Of a DNA stretch of 64,000 nucleotides, positions 1 through 8,106 are shown one piece after another (position 1 is the first letter of the stretch; the number at the start of each line of letters is the position of its first letter). Origin of the DNA: Tropicimonas_B omnivorans (lineage in GTDB: Bacteria > Pseudomonadota > Alphaproteobacteria > Rhodobacterales > Rhodobacteraceae); contig NZ_JAVRHL010000003.1 of assembly GCF_031846565.1 (NCBI RefSeq), positions 992,001-1,056,000 on the forward strand, given 5' to 3'. Both the position numbers and the translations under genes were made by a program. Under the pieces are notes generated by a model that was given only the letters and a program-made list of their open reading frames with translations, was not told the DNA's origin and searched no databases.

Positions 1-564
1 ATGCGACATCTGCATCGGAATGGCGAAGTTGGGTTCGATCTGGGCCGCTTCGTTCAGAAGCCAGTCATCGAGTGCCAGGACCAGATCGGCGTCGATATCC
101 GGCGCGCTTTCGGCCTCCTCGATTATCAGCGGGCCGTGCAATCCACGCCCAACCTGTTCAGGCGACGCCCAATGGGCGTGGTACCAGTAGGTGCCGGCAT
201 CGGGCACGTCGAATGCGTAGTCGAAACTTTCGCCCGGCGCGACGGCGGTTTGGGTCAGATCGGGCACGCCGTCCATGCCGTTGGGCACACGGATACCGTG
301 CCAATGGATCGTCGTCGGCTGGTCGAGCCCGTTGACCAGCCGCCGCTCCAGCCGTGCGCCCTGCCCCAACCTTATTTCCGGCCCCGGCGACGCTCCGTCA
401 TAGGCCCAGACCGCCGTTTTCGGATAACCGTCCGGGGCGAGCTGGTGTGACACGGGCTTTGGCTCAATGACCTTTGGCGCCGTGGCCGCAATCGCAGGAC
501 CGATCAGAGGCAAGCCGGCCGTTGCGACGGCACCACCCAGAAACGCGCGTCTTGTCGCTCTCAT
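1..564 (-). CDS. multicopper oxidase, N-terminal part (cut by window edge)
   Basis: The frame opens at an ATG (564-562) and runs off the left edge, so only about 188 N-terminal residues are visible. It begins with a twin-arginine signal (RR-A-FLGG) and a hydrophobic stretch ending near residue 27, so a folded periplasmic protein is expected. The cupredoxin copper motifs HWHG (87-90) and YHAHW (128-132) are present, which is the type 2/3 copper signature of the CopA/CueO/SufI group. Its ATG overlaps the TGA of the upstream diheme cytochrome gene by 4 bases (ATGA), so the two are translationally coupled and may exchange electrons. The C-terminal copper ligands are outside the window, so oxidase activity cannot be confirmed. 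Confidence 0.88.
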   Translation of the reverse strand, partial: MRATRRAFLGGAVATAGLPLIGPAIAATAPKVIEPKPVSHQLAPDGYPKTAVWAYDGASPGPEIRLGQGARLERRLVNGLDQPTTIHWHGIRVPNGMDGVPDLTQTAVAPGESFDYAFDVPDAGTYWYHAHWASPEQVGRGLHGPLIIEEAESAPDIDADLVLALDDWLLNEAAQIEPNFAIPMQMSH

Positions 565-1457
565 CCGTCTTGCTCCTCGTTCAGAAGGTAAATCGCCATC
601 GCTTCGCGGTCCGCATCGGTCATGAAGGATGTGCCATAGGTGACCACTTCGCCCATCGACCCGCCGAACGCATCGCCGTCCGGCATGATCCCGGTTTCCA
701 GCGCATAGGCTAGGTCCGACACGCTCCAGCCCCCGTCTTGCAGCGCTTCCGGCGTGATGGCGGGCGACTTGCCTCCGCCGGGCAGCCCGTCATAACCGCG
801 AAACTTCTCGTCCAGCACGCGCGCGCCGGCGATGTTCCTGCCCGTATGGCACGCCCCGCAATGGGTCACGCCTTCCACCAACAAGCGGCCGCGGTTCCAC
901 GCCTCGGACCGGCCTTCGACCGGTTTAGTGCGCGGCGGTTCCAGAAACGCCCCGCGCCAAAGCTTCAGGCCCCAGCGCTGATCGAACGGAAATCCCACCT
1001 CATGTGCCGGTGCCGGTTCGTCCACCGCTGCCACGGTCTGGAACGCGGCCCAGAGGTCCGCGATGTCCTGATCGGACAGATTGCGGTAAAACGGATAGGG
1101 GAAGGCGGGGTAGTATGGCTCGCCGTCCGGAGAGACGCCCTGCCGCAAGGACGCCGCGAAATCCTGCACGGACCAATCTCCGATCCCCGCGTCTTTCGAC
1201 ATCGTCAGGTTCGACGGATAGAATGTGCCGAAATCGGTCTTGAGCGGCGCACCGCCCGCAAGCGGCTTGCCGCCCTCCTCCCAGTTCGTGTGGCAGGCGA
1301 TGCAGCCCCCGGCGCGCGCCAGATAGGCACCGCGCTGAGGATCACCGGGCTGATCGATCGACGCGACCTCGTTCTTGACGGGCCACGCGATCACAGCGCC
1401 CACGCCGATGACGGCCGCTGCGGAAAAGACCGCAGCGGTGATAAGCAATTTCCGCAT
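561..1457 (-). CDS. membrane-anchored diheme cytochrome c
   Basis: The 298-residue product has an N-terminal membrane anchor or signal (about residues 5-25) and two CxxCH haem c sites: C52-I-A-C-H56 and C200-G-A-C-H204. The spacing fits two cytochrome c domains in tandem, as in electron-transfer subunits of periplasmic dehydrogenases and oxidases. The stop overlaps the start of the multicopper oxidase gene, and the cytochrome c'-like gene lies only 4 bases upstream, so the genes form one leftward operon. A role in shuttling electrons to or from the neighbouring copper protein is inferred from position only. Confidence 0.9.
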   Translation of the reverse strand: MRKLLITAAVFSAAAVIGVGAVIAWPVKNEVASIDQPGDPQRGAYLARAGGCIACHTNWEEGGKPLAGGAPLKTDFGTFYPSNLTMSKDAGIGDWSVQDFAASLRQGVSPDGEPYYPAFPYPFYRNLSDQDIADLWAAFQTVAAVDEPAPAHEVGFPFDQRWGLKLWRGAFLEPPRTKPVEGRSEAWNRGRLLVEGVTHCGACHTGRNIAGARVLDEKFRGYDGLPGGGKSPAITPEALQDGGWSVSDLAYALETGIMPDGDAFGGSMGEVVTYGTSFMTDADREAMAIYLLNEEQDG

Positions 1458-1461
1458 GATC

Positions 1462-2046
1462 CTAGTCCTTCTCGAGCCGGAACCGCGTATGGCACGTCGA
1501 ACAAGTGCGGCTTAGCTCGGAAAACACCTCGTCGGCAGGCATGTCCGCCATCTCGGCCAACGTGGTTTCGGCCGAGCCGCCACCCATCATGCCAGACGCA
1601 TCGCCACCCATCATGCTGGCCGTGTCTCCGCCCATCATGGACCCCATATCCGCTTGCGCCGCCTCTTCATCGGCCAGACCGTTATCCGCCGCTTTCGAAA
1701 GCCCCTGGGCCAAGGTCTCCAGCCGCATCGCGATGCGTTCGAACTCGTCCCAATCCTCCCAGATCGCGTCTTTCACGTAGGATTTCTCGTTCGCGTTATC
1801 TTCTGGAAACAGCTCGGTCATCGCGGTGCCCGCATGTTCCTCGAACACGGCGGCGGCCTTCCTGACCGTGTCGGCGTCGTAGTTCTGTTCGCCCTTCATG
1901 ATCGGCGTGACGGATTTCACCGCATCGCCCATCGCGCTCATGGCCTGCATCCGCTCCAGCACGATGCCGGTCGCACCCGTATGAGCCACTGCGCCGATGC
2001 CGATGCTAGTCGCGACCGAAGCCGCCAGAATGGTTTTCAGTTTCAT
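1462..2046 (-). CDS. cytochrome c'-like protein with Met-rich insertion
   Basis: The 194-residue product has a signal peptide (cleavage near AHTGA, about residue 21) and one haem c motif, C182-S-T-C-H186, close to the C-terminus, which is the layout of the four-helix cytochrome c' family. Residues 134-157, just before the last helix, form a low-complexity segment with three MMGG units (137-140, 145-148, 153-156). Family members as I know them lack this insertion. Met-rich segments of this kind bind Cu(I) in periplasmic copper proteins, so a copper-related use is inferred. The gene belongs to the leftward cytochrome operon. Confidence 0.85.
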   Translation of the reverse strand: MKLKTILAASVATSIGIGAVAHTGATGIVLERMQAMSAMGDAVKSVTPIMKGEQNYDADTVRKAAAVFEEHAGTAMTELFPEDNANEKSYVKDAIWEDWDEFERIAMRLETLAQGLSKAADNGLADEEAAQADMGSMMGGDTASMMGGDASGMMGGGSAETTLAEMADMPADEVFSELSRTCSTCHTRFRLEKD

Positions 2047-2087
2047 CTCGGAGTTTCCTGTATTTCCTGGATCTTAAGTCTTGTGCT

Positions 2088-2420
2088 TCAAGACAGGGAT
2101 CGTGGGACAGGAGGATCGGTCATGGAATACAGAAGCTTGAACAGGGACGGCGACACGCGGCGCTTTTTCGACGATGCCGCGATGTACGCTTGTCCGTGCG
2201 ACGCCGACGAGAGAACTACCGAGATGTTGCACTCCGGCGCGTCGTGACAGTCATCGGCTCCGATCTGATCTTGGACCTTTGCTGCACCTGGTTCGCCAAG
2301 CTCGACGGCACTTTCCGACTGAGCGGCATGCAGCCCGCCTGCCTGCACGGGCGACCCGGCGGACAGGACCGCCAATACAATAACCGACGCGAAAACGAGA
2401 AAGAGCGTAGAGATGCGCAC
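2088..2420 (-). CDS. small secreted protein of unknown function
   Basis: The 110-residue product starts at a GTG that shares its first base with the TAG stop of the upstream cytochrome gene, so it is translationally coupled. It has a clear signal peptide (hydrophobic residues 5-22, then a PVQAGG cleavage site). The mature part holds a short Cys/His segment (DDCHDAPEC) and ends in a Pro-rich, basic tail. I do not recognise the family. Placement between cytochrome genes in a copper-type cluster makes a small periplasmic metal-handling protein possible, but that is inference. Confidence 0.6.
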   Translation of the reverse strand: MRISTLFLVFASVIVLAVLSAGSPVQAGGLHAAQSESAVELGEPGAAKVQDQIGADDCHDAPECNISVVLSSASHGQAYIAASSKKRRVSPSLFKLLYSMTDPPVPRSLS

Positions 2421-2890
2421 TATTGGATCCCGTTCTCACTTTGCAGGGCCCGCACATAGGCAACGATCGTGCCCACATCGGCGCGCGTCAGTCCCTCGAT
2501 CGGTGGCATATTGCCGAAATCCCAATGGTGCGACCTGACGCCATTGGAAATGGCGCGATAGAACGCTTCGTCGCCGTGATGGCTAGGCTCATAAATCTTG
2601 TGGACCAAGGGCGGGGCCACGCCGTTCTGTCCCGCCGCGTTCTGACCGTGACATTGGGCGCAAGCCGCCTCGAACGCGCGCTTTCCCAACTCCTCTTTCT
2701 GGTCCAGTTCGCCCGGCAAGGAAACGTCCACGATGGGGGCGCCCAGTGCCAGTTCGGTCGTATCGGGGGGCGTCATCGAATGACCCGCCATCTGGGATGG
2801 TGCAGTCGCCCACCACAGAAGGCCCGCGGCTGCAACGACGATGGCGATCGTGACGGCGATGAGTTTGGTTGGCATTGTATGTCCCGACAT
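2420..2890 (-). CDS. membrane-anchored monohaem cytochrome c
   Basis: The 156-residue product has one N-terminal transmembrane segment (about residues 10-28) and a class I cytochrome c domain with C77-A-Q-C-H81. A later Met in NMPPIEGLT is a likely axial ligand, as in small cbb3- or NosC-type cytochromes. An alternative start is Met6. The linker between anchor and haem domain contains GHSM and TPPD, residues often seen in copper-exposed periplasmic proteins. It lies 52 bases downstream of the L,D-transpeptidase gene and is probably on the same transcript, driven from the operator promoter at 3551-3575. Confidence 0.85.
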   Translation of the reverse strand: MSGHTMPTKLIAVTIAIVVAAAGLLWWATAPSQMAGHSMTPPDTTELALGAPIVDVSLPGELDQKEELGKRAFEAACAQCHGQNAAGQNGVAPPLVHKIYEPSHHGDEAFYRAISNGVRSHHWDFGNMPPIEGLTRADVGTIVAYVRALQSENGIQ

Positions 2891-2942
2891 TGGAACGGGG
2901 CAGCCATTGACCGCCCCGCAAACAAGTGATGTTCCGCCGGCG

Positions 2943-3518
2943 TCAGATCAAAAGCACCTGAGTGCCCACCTTCGCCATGCCGAAGAGTTCGGCGATATGT
3001 TCGTTGAACAATCCTATACAGCCGTTCGAGGACCGCCGCCCGATCTTGCGCGTGTCATTCGTTCCGTGCACCCGGTAATACTGCCAGGACAAATAAAGCG
3101 CATGGGTACCAAGCGGGTTGTCGGGTCCGGGCGCCCAGTAATCCGGCCATTCGGGATTACGCTCTTTCATCGACGGCGTGGGCCGCCAGCTTGGGCCTTC
3201 GACCTTGCGTATCACTTCTGTCCGACCGAGCCGCGTCAGCTCGTCGGATTCCGGAACGGAACTTGGGTAGACCTTGTGGATCGAACCGTCTTCGGACCAG
3301 TAGTTGACATAGCGCCCGACCGTGTCGCACAGGATGACACCGTTCCGACGCGTATCGAAGTAGTCCTGCCAGCCATGGGTACTGAAGCTGGACGCATTGC
3401 GGCGTAACGCCGGGGTCGCTAGTGACTGTGCGGCACCGGCCAACGGAAACGCCGATGCACTTGCCGAGGCAAGTCCGATAAGAACCGACCGCCGCGACGG
3501 TGGATTACCCTGGTTCAT
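2943..3518 (-). CDS. L,D-transpeptidase (YkuD), Tat-type signal
   Basis: The 191-residue product opens with a twin-arginine-like signal (SRRSVLIG) and hydrophobic stretch to about residue 30. The YkuD catalytic signature is complete: H151-G-T, then S163-S-N-G-C167-I-G-L with the nucleophile Cys167. Enzymes of this family make 3-3 peptidoglycan cross-links or attach outer-membrane proteins in the periplasm. It is the first gene behind a MerR-type copper operator (3551-3575). L,D-transpeptidases are known to be inhibited by copper through this cysteine, which gives a reason for copper-responsive expression. A second, different YkuD gene lies at 8103-8726. Confidence 0.9.
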   Translation of the reverse strand: MNQGNPPSRRSVLIGLASASASAFPLAGAAQSLATPALRRNASSFSTHGWQDYFDTRRNGVILCDTVGRYVNYWSEDGSIHKVYPSSVPESDELTRLGRTEVIRKVEGPSWRPTPSMKERNPEWPDYWAPGPDNPLGTHALYLSWQYYRVHGTNDTRKIGRRSSNGCIGLFNEHIAELFGMAKVGTQVLLI

Positions 3519-3550
3519 GACTGCTCCTCAATTCATTTTCTTTGCGCTTG

Positions 3551-3575
3551 CGGCCTTCCAACGCTGGAAGGTCAA
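3551..3575 (-). promoter_or_regulatory. CueR/HmrR-type operator-promoter, leftward
   Basis: Read leftward, TTGACC (3575-3570) abuts TTCC-AGCGTT-GGAAGG, a dyad placed inside a 19-base spacer. This is the arrangement MerR-family activators need. The dyad CCTTCCA/TGGAAGG spans 3554-3571. It faces the L,D-transpeptidase gene at 3518. The -10 hexamer (CAAGCG at 3550-3545) is poor, as expected for an activator-dependent promoter. Confidence 0.65.
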
Positions 3576-3620
3576 ACCCTTTCCGATCACGACAGAGTGA
3601 CCGGTGGCGGCCTAAACCGC

Positions 3621-3651
3621 TTGACCTTCCCGCACTGGAGTTTGCCAGAAT
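3621..3651 (+). promoter_or_regulatory. CueR/HmrR-type operator-promoter, rightward
   Basis: TTGACC (3621-3626) is followed directly by TTCC-CGCACT-GGAG in a 19-base spacer and CAGAAT (3646-3651) as -10. It lies 30 bases before the small membrane protein gene at 3681, back to back with the leftward site, so the two transcription units share one regulated intergenic region. Confidence 0.6.
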
Positions 3652-3680
3652 TAACATCGGCGAACAAAGGAGCTCTAAAA

Positions 3681-3998
3681 ATGAACGACCAACCTTCCAG
3701 CGGCGGTATCCAGGCGCGCGTCATGAAATGGGGCATGATGGCGTGCTGCGCGATCATGCTCGTGCCGGTCGCGTCGTTTCTTCTTGCCGGCGGAACGATC
3801 GCCGGCTCGTGGAACAACGCGGGTGTTTTCGCGCCGATCGCGCTGTGTGTGGGTGCGCATCTGGTGATGCATCGCCTGATGGGCAAATCCTGCCACGGCA
3901 AGGGTTCTGAACAGGTCAAACAGGCAGAACGGGAGAGAATCGTCGCTGTTCCTGCCCAGGCGCGATCCACCGAAATGGACCGTCTGCGCGGCGCGTGA
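3681..3998 (+). CDS. small membrane protein, DUF2933-like
   Basis: The 105-residue product has two hydrophobic segments (about residues 19-39 and 46-62) followed by a His/Cys segment (HLVMHRLMGKSCHG) and a charged tail. This matches the general plan of DUF2933-type small membrane proteins found near copper-resistance genes. I chose the ATG at 3681 because AAAGGAG precedes it at good spacing and it lies just behind the operator promoter at 3621-3651. The next gene starts within a few bases of its stop. Function is unknown; the copper link comes from promoter and neighbours. Confidence 0.68.
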   Translation: MNDQPSSGGIQARVMKWGMMACCAIMLVPVASFLLAGGTIAGSWNNAGVFAPIALCVGAHLVMHRLMGKSCHGKGSEQVKQAERERIVAVPAQARSTEMDRLRGA

Positions 3999-4000
3999 CC

Positions 4001-4213
4001 ATGCGAATGATTGTGCTCGCTCCGCTTCTTGTCGGCGCGTGCACGAACGCTTTTGCGAACTGCCCCGATAGGACCGAGTATTCTGGCATGGTCGACCTGC
4101 CACCGGGCTGCCGTGTTTCGTCCGAAGCGTACACTGGTCTGGCGACTGTCGTTTGCGCAGATGGCAGAAGCGGGTTCACCGCGATCGATCTGAATGGAGG
4201 TGCTCTGCAATGA
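4001..4213 (+). CDS. small secreted protein, possible lipoprotein
   Basis: The product of about 70 residues has an N-terminal hydrophobic segment ending in VGAC, a plausible lipobox, although an ordinary signal peptide cut after NAFA is also possible. The mature part has three cysteines in a compact domain (CPDR, PGCRV, VVCADG). Start is the ATG at 4001, with a GTG at 3995 overlapping the previous stop as alternative. Its stop (TGA, 4211-4213) overlaps the ATG of the Rieske gene at 4210 (ATGA), so it is part of the rightward operon from 3681. I do not recognise the family. Confidence 0.55.
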   Translation: MRMIVLAPLLVGACTNAFANCPDRTEYSGMVDLPPGCRVSSEAYTGLATVVCADGRSGFTAIDLNGGALQ

Positions 4214-4762
4214 CCGACACCACTCATCCCACGACCCGTCGGGATTTTCTTTACTATGCGACTGCGGGAGCCGGAACTGTCGTCGCTGGGGCTGCCGCAT
4301 TTGATAAATCAGATGAACCCAACGGCCGATGTCCAAGCCCTATCACAGATACGGGTCGACATATCGGAAATCACAGAGGGGGCTCAACTGACGGTGACAT
4401 GGCGAGGCAAGCCTGTATTCATCAGGAACAGGACGGCGGCGGAGATCGAGGCGGCTCAACTTGAAGATCCGGCGACGCTACCGGATCCAAGCGCTCGGAA
4501 CTCCAATCTCGAAGACGGTGCATTGGCAACCGATGATAATCGCACCATAGGTGAGCGTGGTGACCTCCTCGTTATGATCGGCGTCTGCACCCATCTAGGC
4601 TGTGTTCCCCTTGGCGAAGCCGGTGACTTCGATGGCTGGTTCTGTCCCTGTCACGGATCGCACTACGACACGTCGGGTCGAATCCGAAAAGGGCCCGCGC
4701 CGGAGAACTTGGCGATTCCCAAGACTTCACTCGGCGATGATATGATCCTGGTGATTGGGTAA
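4210..4762 (+). pseudogene. petA: Rieske iron-sulfur protein (PetA-like), frameshifted
   Basis: The first 30 codons (frame of the ATG at 4210) encode a Rieske-type N-terminus: TTRRDFLYY and a Gly/Ala-rich membrane anchor. From 4300 the reading continues in the next frame with LINQMNPTADVQ, and then the complete Rieske domain with CTHLGC and CPCHGS cluster ligands. At the joint, the conserved Trp-Pro before LINQM is missing, which fits loss of about 8 bases after GCA at 4297-4299. Cytochrome b and c1 genes are absent, so this was a stray second copy even before the lesion. Either a true pseudogene or a consensus error. Confidence 0.8.
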
Positions 4763-4766
4763 CCTC

Positions 4767-5525
4767 TTGATAGCACGTAGAAACCTTTTGCTGGCGGCGG
4801 GCGGCGTAGCGCTGGTCGCAGCCTTCCAGAAAGGTCCGGACATTCTGGCGGCGTTCGGGTCCGAATTTGAATTCGAACCATCCCCGGTCGATGGATTTCG
4901 CCAGATTGCCGGTGGAAGTTCATCGACGGGCAGCTTCGATCCGTTCGTCGGTCTGGACCGGGACAAGGTTGCCATCCCGGCGGAATTGGTCGCCACGGTC
5001 GAACGCAACCTCTGTTCGACCTTGTTCGAAGATACCGGCACTGGCGATGTCCCGGTCGCGTCCTTTTCGGACTACAACTGCCCCTATTGTCGGATCCTGA
5101 CCCGAGACCTAGGCAGGATCGCGCAGGAGGGCGGCGTCACCGTGTCGTGGCACGAACTCCCGCTTCTGGGCGAAACTTCGATCGCGGCTGCGAAAGCCGC
5201 ACTGGCCGCGAAGCGTCAAGGGGCATATACCGAATTTCATGAACGCTTGCTGCGCACGGCGTTCGTCACGACGCCGGAGTTTCTTCGGTTGATCGCGGAT
5301 GACATCGGCGTCGACTATGAACAGCTTCGACGGGATATCGACAGCCCCAAAATCGAGGACGAACTGGAGCGTAGCAAGGCGCTTGCGCAGATTTTTCGAT
5401 TTTCGGCCACACCAGCGATGGTCGTTGGGCGAACCGTGGTGATCGGCGTGGTTGGCGAAGCCAGGCTTCGAAGCCTGATCGAACTGGAACGACAGGAAGG
5501 ACGCGTGGAAAGATGCTTTGTCTAG
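4767..5525 (+). CDS. DsbA-family thiol oxidoreductase
   Basis: The product of about 252 residues has an N-terminal membrane anchor or signal (LLLAAGGVALVAAF) and a DsbA-fold domain with active site Y-N-C-P-Y-C (about residues 103-108) and a TP dipeptide near the C-terminus (FSATPAMVVG) as the cis-Pro loop. The CPYC centre resembles ScsC/BdbD/DsbA-type periplasmic proteins. I use TTG 4767; TTG 4755, four codons upstream, overlaps the Rieske stop. It sits 15 bases before the ScsB/DsbD-like gene, its natural reductant partner, so the pair probably handles disulfides of copper-stressed or haem-carrying periplasmic proteins. Confidence 0.85.
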   Translation: MIARRNLLLAAGGVALVAAFQKGPDILAAFGSEFEFEPSPVDGFRQIAGGSSSTGSFDPFVGLDRDKVAIPAELVATVERNLCSTLFEDTGTGDVPVASFSDYNCPYCRILTRDLGRIAQEGGVTVSWHELPLLGETSIAAAKAALAAKRQGAYTEFHERLLRTAFVTTPEFLRLIADDIGVDYEQLRRDIDSPKIEDELERSKALAQIFRFSATPAMVVGRTVVIGVVGEARLRSLIELERQEGRVERCFV

Positions 5526-5540
5526 GGATCGCGTTTTGAA

Positions 5541-7622
5541 ATGATGGCTCGAGACCTTGTCCGTTCGCTTTCGGTCGCACTGTTTCTGGCGTCTCCGATG
5601 CAGGCAGCGACATCGGAAACCGTATCGAGCGGGCCGATCGACGCACAGCTGTTCGTCGCGGAGGACGGCATCGCGCCCGATGCCTCGACCCTGTCGGCAG
5701 CCCTTCGCATCGACCTTCAGGACGGCTGGAAGACCTACTGGCGGTCGCCCGGCGAAGTCGGAATTCCCCCGACCGTGACGTGGGAAGCATCGCAAAACGT
5801 GGCCGAGGTCGAATTTCTCTGGCCCGCGCCCCAGCGGTTCCGGGCCTTCGGGATCGAGAACTTCGGCTACAAGGACGAAGTCGCCTTCCCGCTGCGGATT
5901 TCGCTGCAGGAACCGGGCGTGCCGACGCGTCTGGCCGGGACGGTCGATTTGCTGGTCTGTTCCGATATCTGTGTGCCCGAGAGCTTCGATCTCGCGCTCG
6001 ATATTCCGGCGGGAACCGGCATCGACCGCGTTTCGGCCGAATTGATCGCGGCCGCGGGCAACCGCGTCCCGGACGCGGGGGGCGCGGGGATGGGGGACGC
6101 GCAAGCGTTTCTGGATGCCGATGGCCAGACGCTGATTGTCCAGATCCAGTCCGAAATCCCGTTCAGGACACCCGACGTCTTCGCCGAGCTTGGCAGCTTC
6201 ACCGCCTTCGGCGCGCCGGATATCCGGCTGGGCGACGGCGACCGGACGATCTGGGCCAGCGTGCCGATACTCGCCCGTCAGGATGACGTCCGTGACATCG
6301 CCCTGACCGTCACCGACGGGGACCGCGCAAGTACCATCGTCCCCGATTGGACAGAACGCGCCCCGCCGCCGCCCTTCACAATCGCGACCGCCGCGCCCGG
6401 TATCGGAACGCTTGCCTGGATCGCCCTGGTGGCCCTGTTGGGCGGTGCCATATTGAACGTCATGCCCTGCGTCCTGCCGGTCCTGTCGATCAAGGTCGCA
6501 TCGGCGATGCAGGCACGCGCCCGTGGCGAAGACCATGTGCGACGCGGCTTTCTTGTCTCGGCATCGGGCGTCCTGGCCTTCATGTGGCTGCTGGCGGCCG
6601 CCCTTATCGCGCTGAAGGCGGCAGGCTATGCCGTCGGCTGGGGGTTGCAGTTCCAGAACCCGGTCTTCCTGGTGGCGATGATCGTCGTGCTCGTCCTTTT
6701 TGCGGCAAATCTCTTTGGCGTGTTCGAGATCTCGCTGCCGCAATCCTGGATGACGCGGCTTGCCCGCGAAGAAGGCCGGTCGGGCCATGCCGGGGATTTC
6801 GCGACCGGTGCGTTCGCCGCGATCCTCGCGACCCCCTGCTCCGCCCCGCTGCTGGGCACCGCGGTCGCCTTCTCCTTGGCGGGCCGCGCGCTGGATGTCT
6901 TCGTCGTCTTCACCGCGCTGGGTGTCGGCCTTGCGCTTCCGCATCTTGCACTTGCGGCACGACCGGGCCTTGTGCGCCGTTTGCCGAAGCCGGGTCCGTG
7001 GATGATCGGCCTCAAGGCCGTGCTGGGGTCGCTGCTGGCGCTGACCGCGGCATGGCTGCTTTGGGTGCTATCAAGCGTGGCCGGCGTTTCGACGTTCCGT
7101 ATCGTCGCGGGCGCTTCGGTGCTGTTGCTGGTCGTTCTCGCCCTGTCGTCGCGTCTGCCGCGCAATCTGGCCGTCGGCGCCGCCCTGACGCTCGTGGCGG
7201 GGACGTTGGCGGTTCCGGTCCTTGTGCCCCAGGACACCGCACAGGCGTCCATCGCCACAAATTGGGTGCCCTTCGACCGCGCCGAAATCCCGGTTCACGT
7301 ATCCCAGGGCCATGTGGTCTTCGTGGACGTCACCGCGGATTGGTGCCTGACCTGCAAGGCGAACAAGGCGCTTGTCCTGGATCGCGGCGCGGTGGCCGGG
7401 GCGCTGGCCCGTCAGGACGTCATCGCGATGCAGGCCGATTGGACGCGACCGGATCCGGCAATCGGGCGGTATCTGGAGGCCAATGGCCGCTACGGCATAC
7501 CGTTCGACGCCGTCTACGGGCCGGGCGCACCCGAAGGGATCGCCCTTCCCGAACTACTGACCGAAGCCGCCGTGATGAAAGCACTGGATACCGCATCCGA
7601 TCGCGTCGTCGCGGAACACTGA
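5541..7622 (+). CDS. scsB: ScsB/DsbD-type thiol-disulfide transporter
   Basis: The 693-residue product has the three-part ScsB/DsbD plan. After a signal peptide comes a periplasmic N-terminal domain with C140-S-D-I-C144. Next is a multi-helix membrane domain with the paired cysteines in NVMPC310V and ATPC433SAP. Last is a thioredoxin-like C-terminal domain with W-C602-L-T-C605-K. It would move reducing power from cytoplasmic thioredoxin to periplasmic partners, here probably the DsbA-like protein just upstream and the CcmG/CcmH proteins of the nearby maturation set. ScsB was named for suppressing copper sensitivity, which fits the surrounding genes. All six catalytic cysteines are present. 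Confidence 0.92.
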   Translation: MMARDLVRSLSVALFLASPMQAATSETVSSGPIDAQLFVAEDGIAPDASTLSAALRIDLQDGWKTYWRSPGEVGIPPTVTWEASQNVAEVEFLWPAPQRFRAFGIENFGYKDEVAFPLRISLQEPGVPTRLAGTVDLLVCSDICVPESFDLALDIPAGTGIDRVSAELIAAAGNRVPDAGGAGMGDAQAFLDADGQTLIVQIQSEIPFRTPDVFAELGSFTAFGAPDIRLGDGDRTIWASVPILARQDDVRDIALTVTDGDRASTIVPDWTERAPPPPFTIATAAPGIGTLAWIALVALLGGAILNVMPCVLPVLSIKVASAMQARARGEDHVRRGFLVSASGVLAFMWLLAAALIALKAAGYAVGWGLQFQNPVFLVAMIVVLVLFAANLFGVFEISLPQSWMTRLAREEGRSGHAGDFATGAFAAILATPCSAPLLGTAVAFSLAGRALDVFVVFTALGVGLALPHLALAARPGLVRRLPKPGPWMIGLKAVLGSLLALTAAWLLWVLSSVAGVSTFRIVAGASVLLLVVLALSSRLPRNLAVGAALTLVAGTLAVPVLVPQDTAQASIATNWVPFDRAEIPVHVSQGHVVFVDVTADWCLTCKANKALVLDRGAVAGALARQDVIAMQADWTRPDPAIGRYLEANGRYGIPFDAVYGPGAPEGIALPELLTEAAVMKALDTASDRVVAEH

Positions 7623-7623
7623 G

Positions 7624-8106
7624 TCAGTCCCGTGAACCGAAGGGGTTCCGGCCGCTCATGATCTGAAGCAGGAAACTGCCCGAAGCGGTTATCAGAAGAA
7701 ATCCGTGAAACGCTTCGAGCGCAGCCATGAAGCGCAGATGCCCGGACGGGATGAGATCGCCCCGACCAAGCGTCGTGTAATTCACCATCGAGAAATAGAA
7801 GTAGTCCATGAACGTCAGATCGGCACCACGATCGCGGCCGGTCGCGCGAAGATCGCCCAGCTCAAAACTATGCACCGCAACCCAAAACCCGGACGCATAG
7901 ACCAGCGCCTCGACAAGGTGGGCGACGGTCAGCGCTGCCACGCCCAGTGCCAGACATCGGCCCGGATGCAGGGCAGGCTCGACCGCGTCCGCAATCCTCC
8001 GCAATGCCACGTAGTGGACCGCGGTGTTCACTGACATAAGGACGGCGGAGATCAGAATGGCGATAAGCATCCAGACGACCCAACACCACCGTCGAAGGAA
8101 GCTCAA
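7624..8106 (-). CDS. two-helix ion channel protein
   Basis: The product (about 160 residues) has several hydrophobic helices and a pore loop with NYTTLGRGD, close to the TT-x-G-x-GD selectivity filter of potassium channels, preceded by YFYFSMV as a pore helix. I place the start at the TTG (8106-8104) overlapping the TGA of the upstream L,D-transpeptidase gene; the open frame continues further but only into that gene. Met13 is a later option. Ion choice cannot be read from the filter alone because Arg replaces the usual aromatic or Phe/Tyr residue. Confidence 0.7.
   Translation of the reverse strand: MSFLRRWCWVVWMLIAILISAVLMSVNTAVHYVALRRIADAVEPALHPGRCLALGVAALTVAHLVEALVYASGFWVAVHSFELGDLRATGRDRGADLTFMDYFYFSMVNYTTLGRGDLIPSGHLRFMAALEAFHGFLLITASGSFLLQIMSGRNPFGSRD

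Noticed and set aside
1590..1645. Regular CATCAT-type repeat in the cytochrome c' gene as a CRISPR-like array
   Set aside because: It is the coding repeat of the MMGG units, with no constant repeat-spacer layout.
5109..6944. Long leftward open frame of about 610 codons opposite the thiol transporter gene
   Set aside because: It is antisense to scsB, rich in Arg/Gly/His with no domain, and arises from high third-position GC of the real gene.
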